This document shows, piece by piece, positions 1 through 13,100 of a stretch of 64,000 nt of DNA; position 1 is the stretch's first letter; each line of letters starts with the position of its first letter. The notes beneath the pieces were generated by a model. The model saw only the letters and a program-made list of their open reading frames with translations, did no database searches and was not told the DNA's origin. The DNA is from Strongyloides papillosus (lineage: Eukaryota > Nematoda > Chromadorea > Rhabditida > Strongyloididae). A program made the position numbers and the translations under genes. The stretch lies in contig SRSI01000038.1 in NCBI GenBank assembly GCA_005656395.1, positions 186,001 through 250,000 of the forward strand, in the 5' to 3' direction.

Positions 1-455
1 TAGAAAATAATGCAACTTAAAAATGTGTTTTAGATTATAATCTTATAATTATGTCAAATTAATTAAAATTTAAATCAATTTAAAAACTTAAACAATGTTT
101 TATTAATATAGACATATTATTGTTAATTTAAATGTTTGATATTTTAGTTTTAATTAAATTAGTGGAATATTATTCTTTTCAATAGAAAGTTAGTTGAAAT
201 TATTTATAAACATGTTAATAGTAAAAATTAAAATATAAATTTATTTTACTATCAATAGAAAAGTAAAAATCATAGGTTTAATAATTTTATTTAATAGCCG
301 TAGGGTATTTAAAAAAAATGCGATTTAAAAAATTTATAAATTTTTTGAATTTTGCATGCTCTGTAATCCAGATGGATCCTGGGGAACCTCTTAGGGGTTC
401 CAAATATAAAAAATTACACTTGAGGTTTTATTCAAACTTTTATTTAAGATAATTG
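1..455. other. AT-rich non-coding stretch
   Basis: No open frame of note is present. The only structure seen is a short stem, GGAACC at 383-388 pairing with GGTTCC at 396-401, inside an island of higher GC that follows the downstream end of the LINE. Confidence 0.4.
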
Positions 456-496
456 TATTTTATTTTTATTTTTATTTTATTTTAAATACGTTCTAA

Positions 497-940
497 TCAT
501 ATATAAATATAGGGAACAATATTATTAAGAATGAAATTATACTTGTGTCTAATTAAATGAGTAATAGTTAGATTGCTACTATTTTTACCAACACATTTAG
601 ATCTTTTAAAGCAATCAAAGTAAGAATCACGCGGTCTACCAATACGTTTCTTAAAACCATGAGGGTACCAACATAGACATCTTTGCACTATACCATTTTT
701 GTCAATTTTTTTGTATATAAATTTAATCTTAAGTTTGCCTAAATGACGATTTAAATTACATATACCAATTTCCTTATACATATCTCCATTTGACAATTTC
801 TTAAAGGCATTATCATCCTCTTTTATCAACCATTTATCCTCCGGTATTAATTTCAATCTGCGAATTATACTACGTTCTACAGATATAAGATTATTCCTTT
901 CAGCTTGTGTTGTAGTCCATGATTGAGCTGCATGACACAT
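497..940 (-). pseudogene. LINE ORF2 C-terminal region
   Basis: Continues the reverse transcriptase polypeptide after a frameshift. It shows the thumb-like segment with a run of Arg/Lys and a C-terminal GRPR motif that is common at the end of LINE-encoded proteins. About 140 residues long, it ends just before the TAAAA-like tail. No separate function is inferred. The first Met given by the frame is probably not a true start. Confidence 0.65.
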
Positions 941-2763
941 GCTTGATCTATGCTTGATCTTATTCTAGTTACAAATAATAATTTCCTAGCCCTTAGTGAA
1001 ATGTTGAGATATTTGCTAACGCTGTAGAAAGCTTTCCAAGCTCTATTCCTAACTTGTTTTAAAAAACATCTTTTTTCCGTAATAGACACCATTTTTCCTA
1101 AATATTCTTCTTCTTTTGAAATTTGCATATCTGCCAAATTCAGTGGGACATGTTTATCCTTTTCATATTGAATTGAAAGCTCCTTACTCATTAGAATTTT
1201 GCATTTATTCATATTTAATTTCATGCCCATAGGTTGACAGGCTCTAATAAATTTGTCCACCATTAAGCTCAAATCATTCCAACTATTGGCCAGTAAACAT
1301 GTATCATCTGCGAAGCATAAGTTAGGTACTTTACAGCCTGTTATGTTCACACCATACATGAATACCATATTATTATTCATAAAGGCATTTCTCATAGCCA
1401 TTTCTAAATTGAAGTTGTATAATAGCGAACTGATTGGACAACCCTGCCGAATACCTCTTGATGGATAAATAGTAATATCACTTCCATATTCTGGATTTAT
1501 TACACATTTGATGTTTACATTTAAATCTTTTAAAATCAGTATTAAAGATTTTTCTATACCGATTTTATTAAGATTATACCAAATATATTCTTTATATACA
1601 AAATCATACGCTTTTCGGAAATCTAGTAACGCTGTTAGTAGATTTAATTTGTATGTGTGGTGGGTATGAAATATGTTTTCCAAACATACTATTGCATCAC
1701 TACAGCTGTACTTTGGTCTAAAATCAAATTGTGTTTCTGATATTTCATCTAATATTTTCTTTTGAATTCTGTTTAAAATCATTTTAGCATATATTTTGTA
1801 CCCATGGCTGCATATACTAAGAGGTCTATATGATGATAAGCAATCTTTATTCCCTTTCTTCTTATACAAAAAAAGACATTTTACAGTCTTCCACTCAGAT
1901 GGATGTTTAACCTGTTTTAAGCACATGTTGCAGATTAAAGTGAAATATCTTATAGCCTTGTTACCCAGACATCTTAGATCATAGGCGTTTAGTCCATCAA
2001 CATCTTTCATCTTATTTTTACCACAGCTATATATAGCTGCTTTAGTTTCTGATTCTAGAAAAGGTAACGTTATGTCATTATTCATAAATCTCTTAATTTC
2101 TAATTCTTTCAGTCTTTTTTTATCTTCGGGTTTAATTAGGTATAGATCATTCAGATACTTATTGATATTTTCAACTTTCACTGGTAGTGCTTCCTTTCTT
2201 TCTTTCAAGACTCTAAATACACTTTTAATTTTCTTGTTATTTTCTAGGGCCTCTTTGATTCTATCATGTACGAGTGAGTTCCATGCATCTTTAATTGTTT
2301 GTCTTATTAATTTATTAATCAGACGAATTTCTATTAAAATCTTGACTTTACTTTCTTTTTTATCTTCATTGTTATCACTGTACGAAATAGAATTTAGTAA
2401 TTTTCTCCTATTACTAAATAAGGACTTAACATGTTCTGAGTATCTTGTACTAGGAATTTGTTTCTCTACTGTAACTAACTTTGTTACTCTTTTAATTTCC
2501 TTGATAAACTTTGAATATTCTTTTTCAACATTTTTAAACTCATTTGATGGAATTATCAATTCTTTTTCACCTACTTCGTTCAGTGATTTTTCATATTTAA
2601 TGTTGTAATGTAGTACTTTTTTCTGAAGACATCTAGATTTTTTAATGTAATCACAGAGTTTCTTTGGAAATTTAATTGTCGCTTTTACTAATCTGTGATC
2701 ACTAACCGTCGCATCAAATTTCTTATGGCTCCATGTTTCTACATCTGTAAAAATCCTTTTCAT
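877..2763 (-). pseudogene. LINE reverse transcriptase
   Basis: Copies element RNA into DNA at the nicked target. The frame begins with the tail of the endonuclease (SDH), followed by a basic linker. The reverse transcriptase shows the YRPLS block, the first Asp motif (LLDFRKAYD), the RQGCPISSLLYN block and the catalytic FADDTCLLA box. The pattern is that of a LINE and not of an LTR element. The frame breaks near 935. The same region continues in another frame in the piece at 497-940. Confidence 0.85.
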
Positions 2764-2769
2764 GTTGCA

Positions 2770-3443
2770 TCAAAAGTAGTCTAGTTGTTTAACACAGAGT
2801 CTACCCTTAATATTGTCTTCAATGCTTTGGGGTTTTATCCATGAAAACTTTTTCCACCAACGTTTCTTAAAAAATGAGTTGACTATGCTTATTCTATTTT
2901 GAGTGCAGAAATTTATCAATCGCTCTCCGTTATCGTTTAGTTCATCATATGAGTACATTCCCTTTATTTTTGGTATTGTTTGGCTATCAATTGTTCCATT
3001 AAAATCACCTGCTAAGATTGTTACTGTTGACATTTGTCTAACTTTAGCATATAATGAATGTAGTTGTAGATAAAATTCATCTTTATCTATATCATCATAG
3101 CAATTTGTTGGCGCATAGACTGCAATAATACCTAGAGATTTCCTTTTATCAATATTTATTATCATGTAGCTTAATCTAAAGTTAATATGTTCAATAACTT
3201 TAATATGCTTTATGATGTTTTCATTGAAAATTGCAAACCCCACACCACCAATACATTTTTCACTACTTTTACCACATGAAATTAGAGAATTCCCACATTT
3301 CTCCGAAATGCCTTCTTTCACTTTGGTTTCGGTAATTACAGTAATGTCAATCTCGTTGTGACACAGTTCCTTCATAAATTATTTCTTATTGGATAAGCCT
3401 TAATACCTCTTACATTGATTGTTGCTAAGTTTAAAGTCATCAT
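2770..3443 (-). pseudogene. LINE endonuclease domain, frameshifted
   Basis: An exonuclease-endonuclease-phosphatase fold nicks target DNA at the start of LINE insertion. The first part starts at an ATG at 3443 and shows the conserved TINVRG motif. After a frameshift near 3380 the rest runs from 3375 to 2770. It shows ITETK (catalytic Glu), YAPTN and the AGDFN motif (catalytic Asp and Asn). The last conserved motif, SDHR, falls in the next frame at the start of the reverse transcriptase piece, so the domain is split by a second frameshift near 2767. Confidence 0.8.
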
Positions 3444-3470
3444 TATTTACAAATAACAATTGTCATCAAA

Positions 3471-4191
3471 ATTTTTCCCGGAAAAAATAGTATCAATTTT
3501 CAATCTCGAATCAAATATATTACATCACTAATGTAGTTTTCACCTATATAACATCTACGATTAGCTCCTTAGCTGTTAGAAATCACCACAATCAGCTTAG
3601 TATCGGAGGATTCTCAACTACAGTAAATAATAGATGTTTTATTTATTGTATTCTTTCAAAAATAAGAGAGAAATATAAAAACCACCTCTCACTAGCTAGT
3701 CAAAAGAGAGAATAAGATAATTGTATAATATAAAATAATATGTGTTGTCTGTTACAACATACACAAAAAGTAAAGATAATGATATAGTTAAAAAGTATGT
3801 TCTTTATATATTGTGCCTCCTAGTTATGTCCTCCTCTTTCTCTTGGTATTCCTTTGACTCATACTTCTCTGGGATTTACAGCTCCTATTATTTGTTATAA
3901 AATTTTACATTTAAATAACCACAATTTAAAAGGGTTATATTAAATTCAAGTTGATGAACGTAGCTGAATTTTGAAGATCTATAACTCCGCTCAGAATTAC
4001 AATATCGTTGTGAAACTTTAAAATCATATTTGTATGAATTTTAGCTGCAAAATGACTACGATATATAAATTTTAAATTAAATACAAAAAAAATTATAGAT
4101 ATTAATATCCGGATAACTACTTATGGACAACTTTATATTTTCAACCAAAAATTTTACAAATAATATTTTGGTGATAGTGAATGGAAAAAAT
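3471..4191. other. Non-coding stretch between the LINE and the tRNA
   Basis: AT-rich with a few purine/pyrimidine-biased tracts (for example around 3660-3720 and 3830-3890). It may contain the LINE 5' leader. No gene was supported. Confidence 0.35.
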
Positions 4192-4263
4192 TTCCCATGC
4201 CGGGAATCGGACCCGGGCCGCGTGGGTGAAAACCACGAATCCTAACCACTAGACCACATGGGA
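4192..4263 (-). tRNA. tRNA-Glu (anticodon TTC)
   Basis: A 72-nt tRNA on the minus strand. The 7-bp acceptor stem is TCCCATG with CATGGGA, with discriminator A at 4192. The A box (TGGTCTAGTGG) and B box (GGTCCGATTCC) are both present, and the anticodon loop reads TTTTCAC, giving TTC. It has the length and sequence of a eukaryotic tRNA-Glu, with no intron and no encoded CCA. A run of six T (plus-strand A at 4185-4190) just downstream fits an RNA polymerase III terminator. The G-C pairs are well preserved, so it is probably functional. Confidence 0.95.
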
Positions 4264-6139
4264 TACCAAGGCACCGAAAAATACCAACTTTCAGTTAATA
4301 TTAAAATATTATTACATTTAATTATAGAGAAAACTTGTATAAAAACAGTCATAGTAATATAATATATTTTAAAAATAATTTAAAGTATTGTTTTATCCTT
4401 TTTATATTGCTAAACTTTATGCGCAAATAATATATTTTATTGTTTTTTTTGTTTTTTAACTTTTACAACTAATTTTATACTAATAATGGTAAATAATGTA
4501 TGGTATAGCAACAAAGTTGTTGTAATGTGATTTTTGGACTTTTAAATAATTAAAAGTTTTTTTTAAATTCTGAAAAGTAATTTTTTTACGAGATATTAAA
4601 CTTTCAATTTGTTCTATTTAAAAAAAATCATTTCTAATACTCATAAAATATATATGTTATTAATAGTACTCACAAAACTTAGTAAGATTCAATTTTTTTT
4701 ATTAGTGACTAATTTTATCGCAATTATTTGCACATAAATTAAAGTAACAATTAAAGAGTTGGTAAAAATAAGTTACTTCTTTTCTGTAATATTATTCTCA
4801 TCATAAAATTTAAGTTGTGTTATATAATATATTTCAAGATACAAAATTGAATGCTAATTTAAAATAAAATTGTTAGTGGTTTTAAAAGAAAATTCACTAA
4901 CATAACAGTATTTTTTTCTATATGTTTCAATATTTTTAATTATTGTAAATTACTTTTTTTTGGTAAAATTGCACTCATCTGAAAAGCACAATTGTTTTTA
5001 TATTATTTTTAAAGATAATCTTTGTAAATAAAAATTATGAAAAGTTGTAAAATTATACGTATTTTTGTTCAAAGTTAAAAATAATTTTTAAATATTTTAA
5101 TTTAAAATAAGAGTAAATACTACAATAATGTTTTTAATTCTTAATACTTTGTGTAGTTAAACAATAGTTCTTTGCTTCTTGTTATTATTTTAAGAAGACT
5201 TTTGAAATTACTATCATTACAAGATTGTTTAAAATAATGTTTTTAGTTAAAACAGTAACAACTTTACACGAAATCGACTTCCAATAACGTATTTTATAAA
5301 ATAAAAAGCAAAAAAAACTCTAACATGAACATAATATCATACAAATAGCATGATTAAATAAAAGTTACATTACCTTAAAATAACGAAATTTATATGACAG
5401 TATAATATTTTGCATCATTTAAAAAGTTATTGCTTGATATTTTTCAAATTTGAATAAAATTTTATTTTTTAACAGGTTAGACATTTTATTGGATTTTATG
5501 AAGAATTGCCAAAATATGGCCGTTTTTTATATGTAATAAAATATTAAAAAAATAAACTAAAAAAAAATATATCGGCTACAAAAATTTTTAAATTTAAAAT
5601 ATTAACAAAAATTAAATATTATCATGAAGAAGAGTAAATTGTGAATAATATATGCTATGGTTTGGTGTTATTATAGTCAACGAAAAATTTTCTTTTTTTA
5701 TACTAACGATTAATGGAAGACAAATAATTAAGAGTCCATAAAAAGTAGTTTTCTTTTTTAAATGGATTTATAGATTTAAAATTTTGTGCAAACTTTTATT
5801 TTCCAAAAAAATTTGATAGCATTTTGTAGATGTATCTTGTACTAACTAATTTTTAAGTAGAGCAATATAAGCAAAATATCGTGAAAGTTAATAAAAAAAA
5901 TTGGCGTAAACGTTAAGAAAAATTTAAATAATTATTCATGTTTTTTGATTTTTTATACGTCCATGTTTCGATAAATATTTAACTTTTACTTATTATCAAA
6001 ATAAGTGTCTTATTTGTTTCTTCTATAAGAGAAAAGGTATACTAGTCAGATTTCCATATGGACATTTTTCCATGTAAGACAAACGAGACTTGGTAATATA
6101 TATATTAATGAGATAAATATATTCCACATTTTGTAAAAT
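4264..6139. other. AT-rich stretch with an old dispersed repeat
   Basis: No gene seen. The part from about 4690 to 5540 resembles two other places by eye. Its left part resembles 51320-51610 and its right part resembles 62870-63430 in the same order, sharing for example TTTGTGT, TTTACACGAAAT and ATTTTATAAAATAAAA in matching positions. It is probably a decayed internal copy of the element whose ends bound the 51.2-63.4 kb block. Confidence 0.45.
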
Positions 6140-6991
6140 ATGCCACCGAAAGCAAATCAAAAGCAAATTGATGTTATTATTGAAAAGTACGATGAAAACA
6201 AACTTGTTACCTTCCCAGAAATTCATGAAGTACTTAGGGACAGATTTGGTGATGCTGCGCTTAAAAAATCAAAGGTATCTCAAGTACTTAAAGAACTCAA
6301 AGAAAATAATGTTAATAAAATTAATGATAAATCTGATGGAAAAAATGAATATTCTAATGTAGCTTTAACTTTCAAGAGTAAATTTTTTAGTAATGAAAAT
6401 CCAATAATTGTAACAGGGTTAAACTCAGAAAGAAGTGAAGGTAGTGTTATTTTTGTAAAAAATGACTCTTCTGATAACATGTTAATATGTATGGGTAAAC
6501 GTTACACGAGATCAGAAGCAAAAAATGTTTTTTATTGTTCATCATGTAGAAACGTTGGTAGTAAAATGAAACCACCTAAAACATTAAGAACAGCAATAAA
6601 AGTCATAGATGGTAAAATTTTTTCTCAAAATAAACATGTAGATGGCTGCGAGGATATTTCATTTGTCAAATGTTTTTCTCTTTCATTACAAATTTCAATG
6701 GATTCATCACTTACACCAACTGAATGTTGGCGTGAATATCTTTATAAAATAACAATTTTATGCAATAATAATAATATAAAATATGAAGATTTTATAAAGC
6801 ATAATGATTTTACAGATAGAGAAACGTTTATAAACAGTATAAATAAAAAAAGAAATAACTGTAAGGCAGTTTCAGATCTGGAGTTAACTTTCTACAACAA
6901 TGAATCATATGTATTTTATGGAGATGGTTTTATTTTTTGTTGCAGTAATTTCTTTTTTAAAATGTTGTTCGATAAAAATATTTGGTGCATT
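6140..6991 (+). pseudogene. MULE-type transposase, N-terminal half
   Basis: Starts at an ATG at 6140. The first 60 residues look like a helical DNA-binding region. A Cys/His cluster of the FLYWCH/BED type follows (FYCSSC, then HVDGC, residues about 130-172). The reading frame runs straight into element A at 6991. Across that element the same frame resumes at 32284 with the Asp of the first catalytic motif of a MULE transposase (DGTF). The DDE motif is therefore cut immediately before its first acidic residue. The apparent C-terminus at 6997 is LTR sequence. Related to Mutator-like transposases by motif, not by search. Confidence 0.75.
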
Positions 6992-7157
6992 TGTTGACCC
7001 TCCTACTTTAACAAACGCCTTAATATTCTGATATAAAAAGGCACAATATAAATATAATATTCATTCTTATTCTTATTCTTTCATTCTTATTACTTTACTC
7101 TTATACATTAATAAAGTTTAAATTAACTTTGTACTATTATTAACCGCAAGGTTAAGT
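6992..7157 (+). repeat. Element A 5' LTR
   Basis: 166 bp, starting TGTTGACC and ending GGTTAAGT. A TATA-like box (TATAAAAAG, 7032-7040) and a poly(A) signal AATAAA (7110-7115) are present. The last bases fold as TTAACC-GCAA-GGTTAA, a six-pair stem with a GNRA-type loop (7140-7155). The match with the split 3' LTR looks exact over 166 bp. Confidence 0.92.
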
Positions 7158-7175
7158 TGGAGGTTCCACCGAGAT
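7158..7175 (+). promoter_or_regulatory. Element A primer binding site (tRNA-Gln)
   Basis: TGGAGGTTCCACCGAGAT lies directly after the LTR. It is complementary to the 3' end of eukaryotic tRNA-Gln (…CTCGGTGGAACCT plus CCA), so minus-strand synthesis should start from tRNA-Gln. Element B has the same site. Confidence 0.85.
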
Positions 7176-7898
7176 CCAACCATTAGGTTGGATCTTGCCA
7201 AAAACTACACCTCGTACCAAGTGTGGGGTATGAACGACAACAATGGCCATTAATCCTCAGTTTGAATATTGGTATCATTTACTTTATTTCTTTTGAAAAA
7301 AAAGAAAGAGAAAGATAAAAGACATTATTACAACATAATGATAATAAATTCTACATTACCACAAAGTGTAATTTAAATAATCTCATTTGTCATTAAACAA
7401 AGATAGTTAGCATTGAAGAATGCCTACTATATCTACCACGAAAAGGTACATAATAAACAGACCCGCAAGGGAGATCACATTATCATTAATCAGTTAGCAT
7501 TATACCTTTTCTTAAGAGAATAAGATAATGAAGCTTCCCACCCACAAAATGAAATATTACACAATTATAATAAGGCGGATCAAAATTTATAATTGTAAAT
7601 GCCACGTATACCAAGAGTATATAAAGAGCAGAAATTCTTAAATTGTTGTCATTCTTACAATTATAACGTTGAGATTACTCCGTTATAGTTTATCCACAAA
7701 GTATATATTAAATATACTTTAAACGGTTGTTAAAGCCTTCCTCCACATATATATTTTAATATATATAATTTCCTGAATTAAATAAAATTCATCCAACATA
7801 TTAAGTTTTGCCTGCTTAATATAAATAACAAAAGTCAAAAAAAGGAAAACTTTTTAAGCACTTTTTGTTGTCTCTAGAAGAGATTTAAATTCCTCAGG
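7172..7898 (+). other. Element A leader
   Basis: About 725 nt between the primer site and the gag ATG. It opens with a perfect 10-bp hairpin, AGATCCAACC / GGTTGGATCT with loop ATTA (7172-7195), overlapping the end of the primer site. Such a position suits a packaging or dimerisation signal, but that is inference. No coding frame was supported in the rest. Confidence 0.6.
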
Positions 7899-10094
7899 AT
7901 GGAAAATTCCAATATCCCTTTACCTTCAGCCCCAGTAGCTGTAGAGTTAGACCTATCCGTTTTCTTAGGAGCTTATGAAGCTGCTAAAACGAGATGGAGT
8001 GAACAACAACGTGAGTTGGCCAGCAATCCTTCTGCCACCCAGACAGATAGGACAATACTGGTTGATCAACAAACTGAAGAATTGAGAACGTTGATTGAAT
8101 TCTTCAGAGTCAGTGATGATACCCCCTATGTAGTACCATTCGATTGGGGTGATGGGGATGCTCATCCACGTCTTCAAGGGTTGACGAATACCATAGTCGG
8201 TCAGCTTAGTAAACACGGCATTCTGAAACCTTTTGTTAAAGGTGGAGATGTCGATTTTGGCCGATGGAAAGAGAAAACTCTTCGTCGACTCAAAGTTTTA
8301 GCTGTTGATAATGAAGGATACAACTTAGTTAATCAACTATGCATGTCCCTTATCGAAGCGTTTATCCCCGAACAAAGTGCAGCAACCCTGCATCTCGAAC
8401 GGGCGCTTGCTAAAAGAGTAGATTCAAATGGCCGATTATTAAATGGGCTTCTTCTACCCGATCTCCTACAAGAGATATGGCTTGATATGAGAAGTTCCCA
8501 GGTAAATAGAAAGGTCCAACTACTAGCTAAAACTCCAAAATGGATAACTGGGAAGGATACAGTTGTACAATTCAACCGAAGATATGATGATTATCTTCGT
8601 AAAAGACTAGGAGTACAAAATGTAGCAGACTACCTAGATAAAAATCCTGCATTACGAAGGGAATATTACATGAATTATCAATCATGTATGCCCGTCGAAT
8701 ATCGTAAGGAAATTAAATTCGATATCCATCGCGATCTTGCATGGATTGATTTCCTCAAATTATTCGAGCAAGAGGAAGGCTTCCAAGAGTCCTTCGAGGA
8801 CACTGGAAAAAATGACAAACTCCCTAGATTTAAAGTTAAGGGTAGTATTAACAACCATAAAGGCAAACAATATTCTGTTAACAAAAACAGAAATTTTAAT
8901 GGTAAACGTAATGGTCTTAAAAAGCGCTTTAAAAATAATAAGACCAAATACAATACACAAAATGGTTATACTAACAATAGACAATCATTTGTACCAAATA
9001 ATGGATACAATAATAATAACATTGTTCCTTATAATAAGAAGGGTTTTAACGAGGTAAACCCAAGGAATACACAAAGAGTGATTCCAAGCAACGTTGCAAA
9101 TAGTGGTAATAAATCCACTGTCCATGGTAGAGGACGCGCAATAAAGCCTGTAAACAGAGGCCCACAGGTTAATGCTTTAAATATAGATAGCCTAACTGAT
9201 AATATCTGTACGAAGTTACAAGATATGTTTTTAACAGCAAAAATGTCGACACTGATCGCTATCTGTTTATTATTTCTTTGTATCACTCCAGTAAGTGGAC
9301 AAAGTACTATTCCCGAATTTTATCCATGGGAAAAATGTGATGCGCCACGCATTCCAATGTTCTATCGCCTAACTGACACACAACTAAATAGTGCCATGCC
9401 AAGAGCAGTAACATTAACACCGATAGATGAAGAATGCGAACCAGATACCAATCGAGAACCAATCATAGGTTTCGAGATTGATAAACTCGTTGTATCTTTA
9501 GTTGGAACAGCACCTAAGCTTCCGAAAGAATACAAACATTCACCAGCCATACTTACAAAATGTAATCCGGCTGAAGTCGTATTGGTTAACGACAAATATT
9601 ATACTCGAATAGAAGACGAAGATGAAAGTGCCATAATTGATCTAGACCTGAACATAGGTTTTGTACAAGACGTAAGAAAAGAATTCTTACTAAAATGTCC
9701 AGATTGGGATAATACCAAATCTGAAGATACTGATATCGACGACGGAACTGAAACAGCTTCCGAAGGAGAAAAAGATACATCTTTGACATACCCTTCAACA
9801 GGATCAGTCTTTGATAAATTTGTACTTCCTAAATGGGCTCCTAGTAAACTAATTGAAGACACTAGAACCACAGCGGAAAAATATCATGCAGAAGTGGATG
9901 TCGTCTTCAAAGAAATGAAAATAATGGCTATGAATTTGAAACTAATGCTAAAAGATTTAGAAAAGAACGTGATGGTCTTGAAAATAGCTGCAAAGCAGCA
10001 TCAGATAAGATTGCACAAGATGCCCAAGTTCTCAGTAAGCAAAAAGAAAATGAAAGTGAAATTTCACGCTTACGAAGTGAGATCGCGCTGCTGA
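7899..10094 (+). pseudogene. Element A Gag plus membrane-like module
   Basis: Starts at an ATG at 7899. Residues 1-310 are a helical capsid-like Gag that aligns along its length with the Gag of element B. Residues 310-430 are Asn/Lys/Arg-rich and probably bind RNA. At residue 449 a hydrophobic segment follows (STLIAICLLFLCITPVSG), then about 170 residues with four spaced Cys. The frame is lost near 9920. After that point the true coiled-coil continuation is in the frame of the next entry, and the last 55 residues to the stop at 10094 are out of frame. In B the same region is one uninterrupted frame. Confidence 0.8.
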
Positions 10095-10111
10095 AACAGG
10101 ATCAAATCAAA

Positions 10112-13100
10112 ATGATTCAGCGAACTACTTATGATACAGATATAGCACAGCTTAAAACAAAGCTAGACTATGAACAAACAAATCGTCAAACGATCGAAAA
10201 AGAGAAAAAAGAAGCTGATGAAAAAAATCAACAATTGGAGAAAGACAAGCTACGATTGGAAGGACAATTGAAGACATGTAACAATGATCTTTCAATTGTG
10301 AAAAACGATCTAAAAGCTAAACAAGCAGAATTAGATTTACTTTCCTCAGCACCAAAAGAAGAAATTGTACAAACCGATTTCTCTCTTGAACTTCAAACAT
10401 GTCAGAAACTTCTTAGCGAAGTGAAGACAGAGAAATCAGACATTGAAAGTTCGTTGAAACGACAATATAGTAACGCTGAAACATTGTTGAAAGAAGAAAT
10501 CGTAGATCTTACCAGTAAGACCAGAAACCTCAATACAGTAATAAGACGTGTTAAATATAACGTTGATTTCATTATAAAGGAAATCCGTAATATTTACCAT
10601 AAACCCGATGGTGTTACCTGTATTATCAGAAAAGCATTAGAGAACAGATTAAAGTCTATTACATCATTTATGGCCGGAAACACTCGCCTAGAGTATAAAC
10701 AACCCGAAGAGGTTATTGCAATGAAGACAAATTTAAAAGCGGTGGAAAATTCACCACACTATACTTCATATTTGGACATCACTAAGAAACTTAACACTGT
10801 TGTTAAGGACATTGACTTGAATCCTTCAGGTCAAGACTATGAGTCCCTCCTAACCTTCTTTGGAGGAGTAATTACAACGATTGTGGGAAGAATCGTTAAA
10901 GAAAAGATCGGTGATTATCTATCCCGACGTAATAATAATACGGACTCAAATAACACCCAATTAAATACATTCAGTAGTTTGGGTGTACCAACAATAAATT
11001 CCCCTGCGTCACGAATCACCACGACTCCAGTACGTGGTGTATTAGTAAATCGTCACGGTAGGATTGGAGAAACGGTAAATTCCATACTTACTCCACTACC
11101 ACCTAATTCTTCACACACTGCGTGGAATCCTAATATCACTATTACGATGAACGATGAGCTTTATGAAGCCTTGATTGATACCGGTGCAACCATAAACGTC
11201 ATTTCACGTAAATTACGCGATAAACTAGCTCTTCCAATGGAAGCAAGCACATTAAGAATAACTACAGCTAATGGTGACATAACTTCCACCATTGGTCGTG
11301 TACAAAATCGCACAGTCATTATGGGAAATGCACACATGTTGACATACGACGTTATGGAAAATTGCAGTCATGATCTAATCCTTGGACTTCCAGCAATTAA
11401 ACAAGTTGGTGTTAAAACGTTATTCTGTGACAGAATGGAAACAGATAACATAACTAAACGTGATCTATACATAGCAAAAGACGTCACAATACCAGCTAAT
11501 TCGTGTAACATCATACATGCCAGAGTATCACCAGATATTCATTCAAAGAATGATGTCATACTTGATCTACATTCTTATTGGAAGAATGCTGATCAAATAC
11601 TAACGTTTGAACAAGTATGTTCAATTAACGATAGCATGGTACCTCTTGTGTTAGTGAATGCTGGCAGAAACCCAGTAAAGTTACACAAAGATACACACAT
11701 TGGAATGGTACACACCATTGAAGAATTAGACGACAATACACTTCTTGTGAATAGTGAAGAAGTTGTTCCAGACGATGCGGATTGGGAAGAAACATTACCC
11801 CCATATTCAGACGATATGACACCCTTAGATAAAACTAGTTTCATTAAATTAATAGATTTATCCAATACTCTATTAACTGAGAATGAAAAGAAGATACTAC
11901 TTGACATCTTATGGGAATTTAGAACAGCCTTCCATGAATACGATGGACAACCAGGGCTATATACTGGTAGACAACGTCTTAACATAAAACTTAAGACAAC
12001 TGAAGTACCGAGAAGAATTAAACCTTCTCGAATGAGCATTGAAAAAGAGCGAGAAATCAGTAAACAAATTGCTGATATGTTACGTACTGGAATGATCGAG
12101 CCAAGTCGATCACCATACTTATCACGCGTCGTATTGGTACGAAAAAAAGACCAGAAGTGGCGATTTGTCGTTGATTTTAGAGGGATTAACACTCTTATCG
12201 AACAACAAACACACGTCATCCCCAGGATTGATAAAATCACTGAGGATGCTGCGGGTAGACGATATTATACATCGTTTGACCTCAAAGCAGGCTTTCATCA
12301 GATACCCCTAGATGAAAATAGCCGACGTATCGCTGCCTTCATAACTCATGACGGAGTATTCCAATACAAGGTCATGCCTATGGGTTTGACCGGTTCACCT
12401 GATAAATTTCAGGAAGTTATGGATGAAGTGTTACAAAATATTCCCAATTGTTATGTATATCTCGACGATATATTGACATGTGCGGATAATGTAACAACAC
12501 ACCTCCAGAACATTTCCGAAATATTAGACCGTATTTGCATTTTTGGTATGAAAATATCAATAGCTAAACGTCAATTCGCTCAACCTTCAGCACATTACCT
12601 AGGTTTTGTGTTAGATAATAAGGGAATTCACCCAAATCCCGATAAAGTTAAGGCTATTAATGATAAGCCTATACCACGCACCTACAAAGAAGTGAAAAGC
12701 TTCCTTGGTGCCGCTTCATACTTCCGACGACACATACGGAATTTTTCAGCAATTGCTGAACCTCTGTATAAGTTAGACAAAAACTTTGAGTGGACAGACA
12801 TTCATGATAATGCTTTCACAAAGCTCAAAGAGGCATTAATAAATGCTACAACGTTGTCACCGCCTGACAACACCAAAAACTATACCATCTTTACAGATGC
12901 AAGTTTTCAAGATTTAGGTGCTGCATTAGTTCAGCAAGATAAACCTATCGCGTTCGCCTCCAGGTCCTTAAAACCTGCCGAGAAGAATTACCCAATTATT
13001 AAACTAGAAGCACTAGGTTTAATATACGCGTTAAAACAGTTTCGTCCATACATTTATGGGAAACATACCTTGGTCATTACAGACCATAAACCGTTACTCG

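Larger units (their letters stand above)
456..3470 (-). mobile_element. Degenerate LINE (non-LTR retrotransposon)
   Basis: Read on the minus strand, the order is apurinic-type endonuclease (about 3443-2700), reverse transcriptase (about 2700-950), then a C-terminal region ending near 497. This is the ORF2 order of a LINE. The 3' tail is a run of TAAAA-like repeats (about 456-486), as seen in LINE tails. The frame changes at least three times: near 3380, near 2767 and near 935. No ORF1 was recognised upstream and no target duplication was found, so both ends are estimates. It is a dead copy, or a live one with sequence errors. Confidence 0.8.

Noticed and set aside
9900..10112. Programmed frameshift between gag and pol in element A
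   Set aside because: No slippery heptamer was seen at the change of frame, and the sister element B encodes the same region in one frame, so a mutation is more likely.
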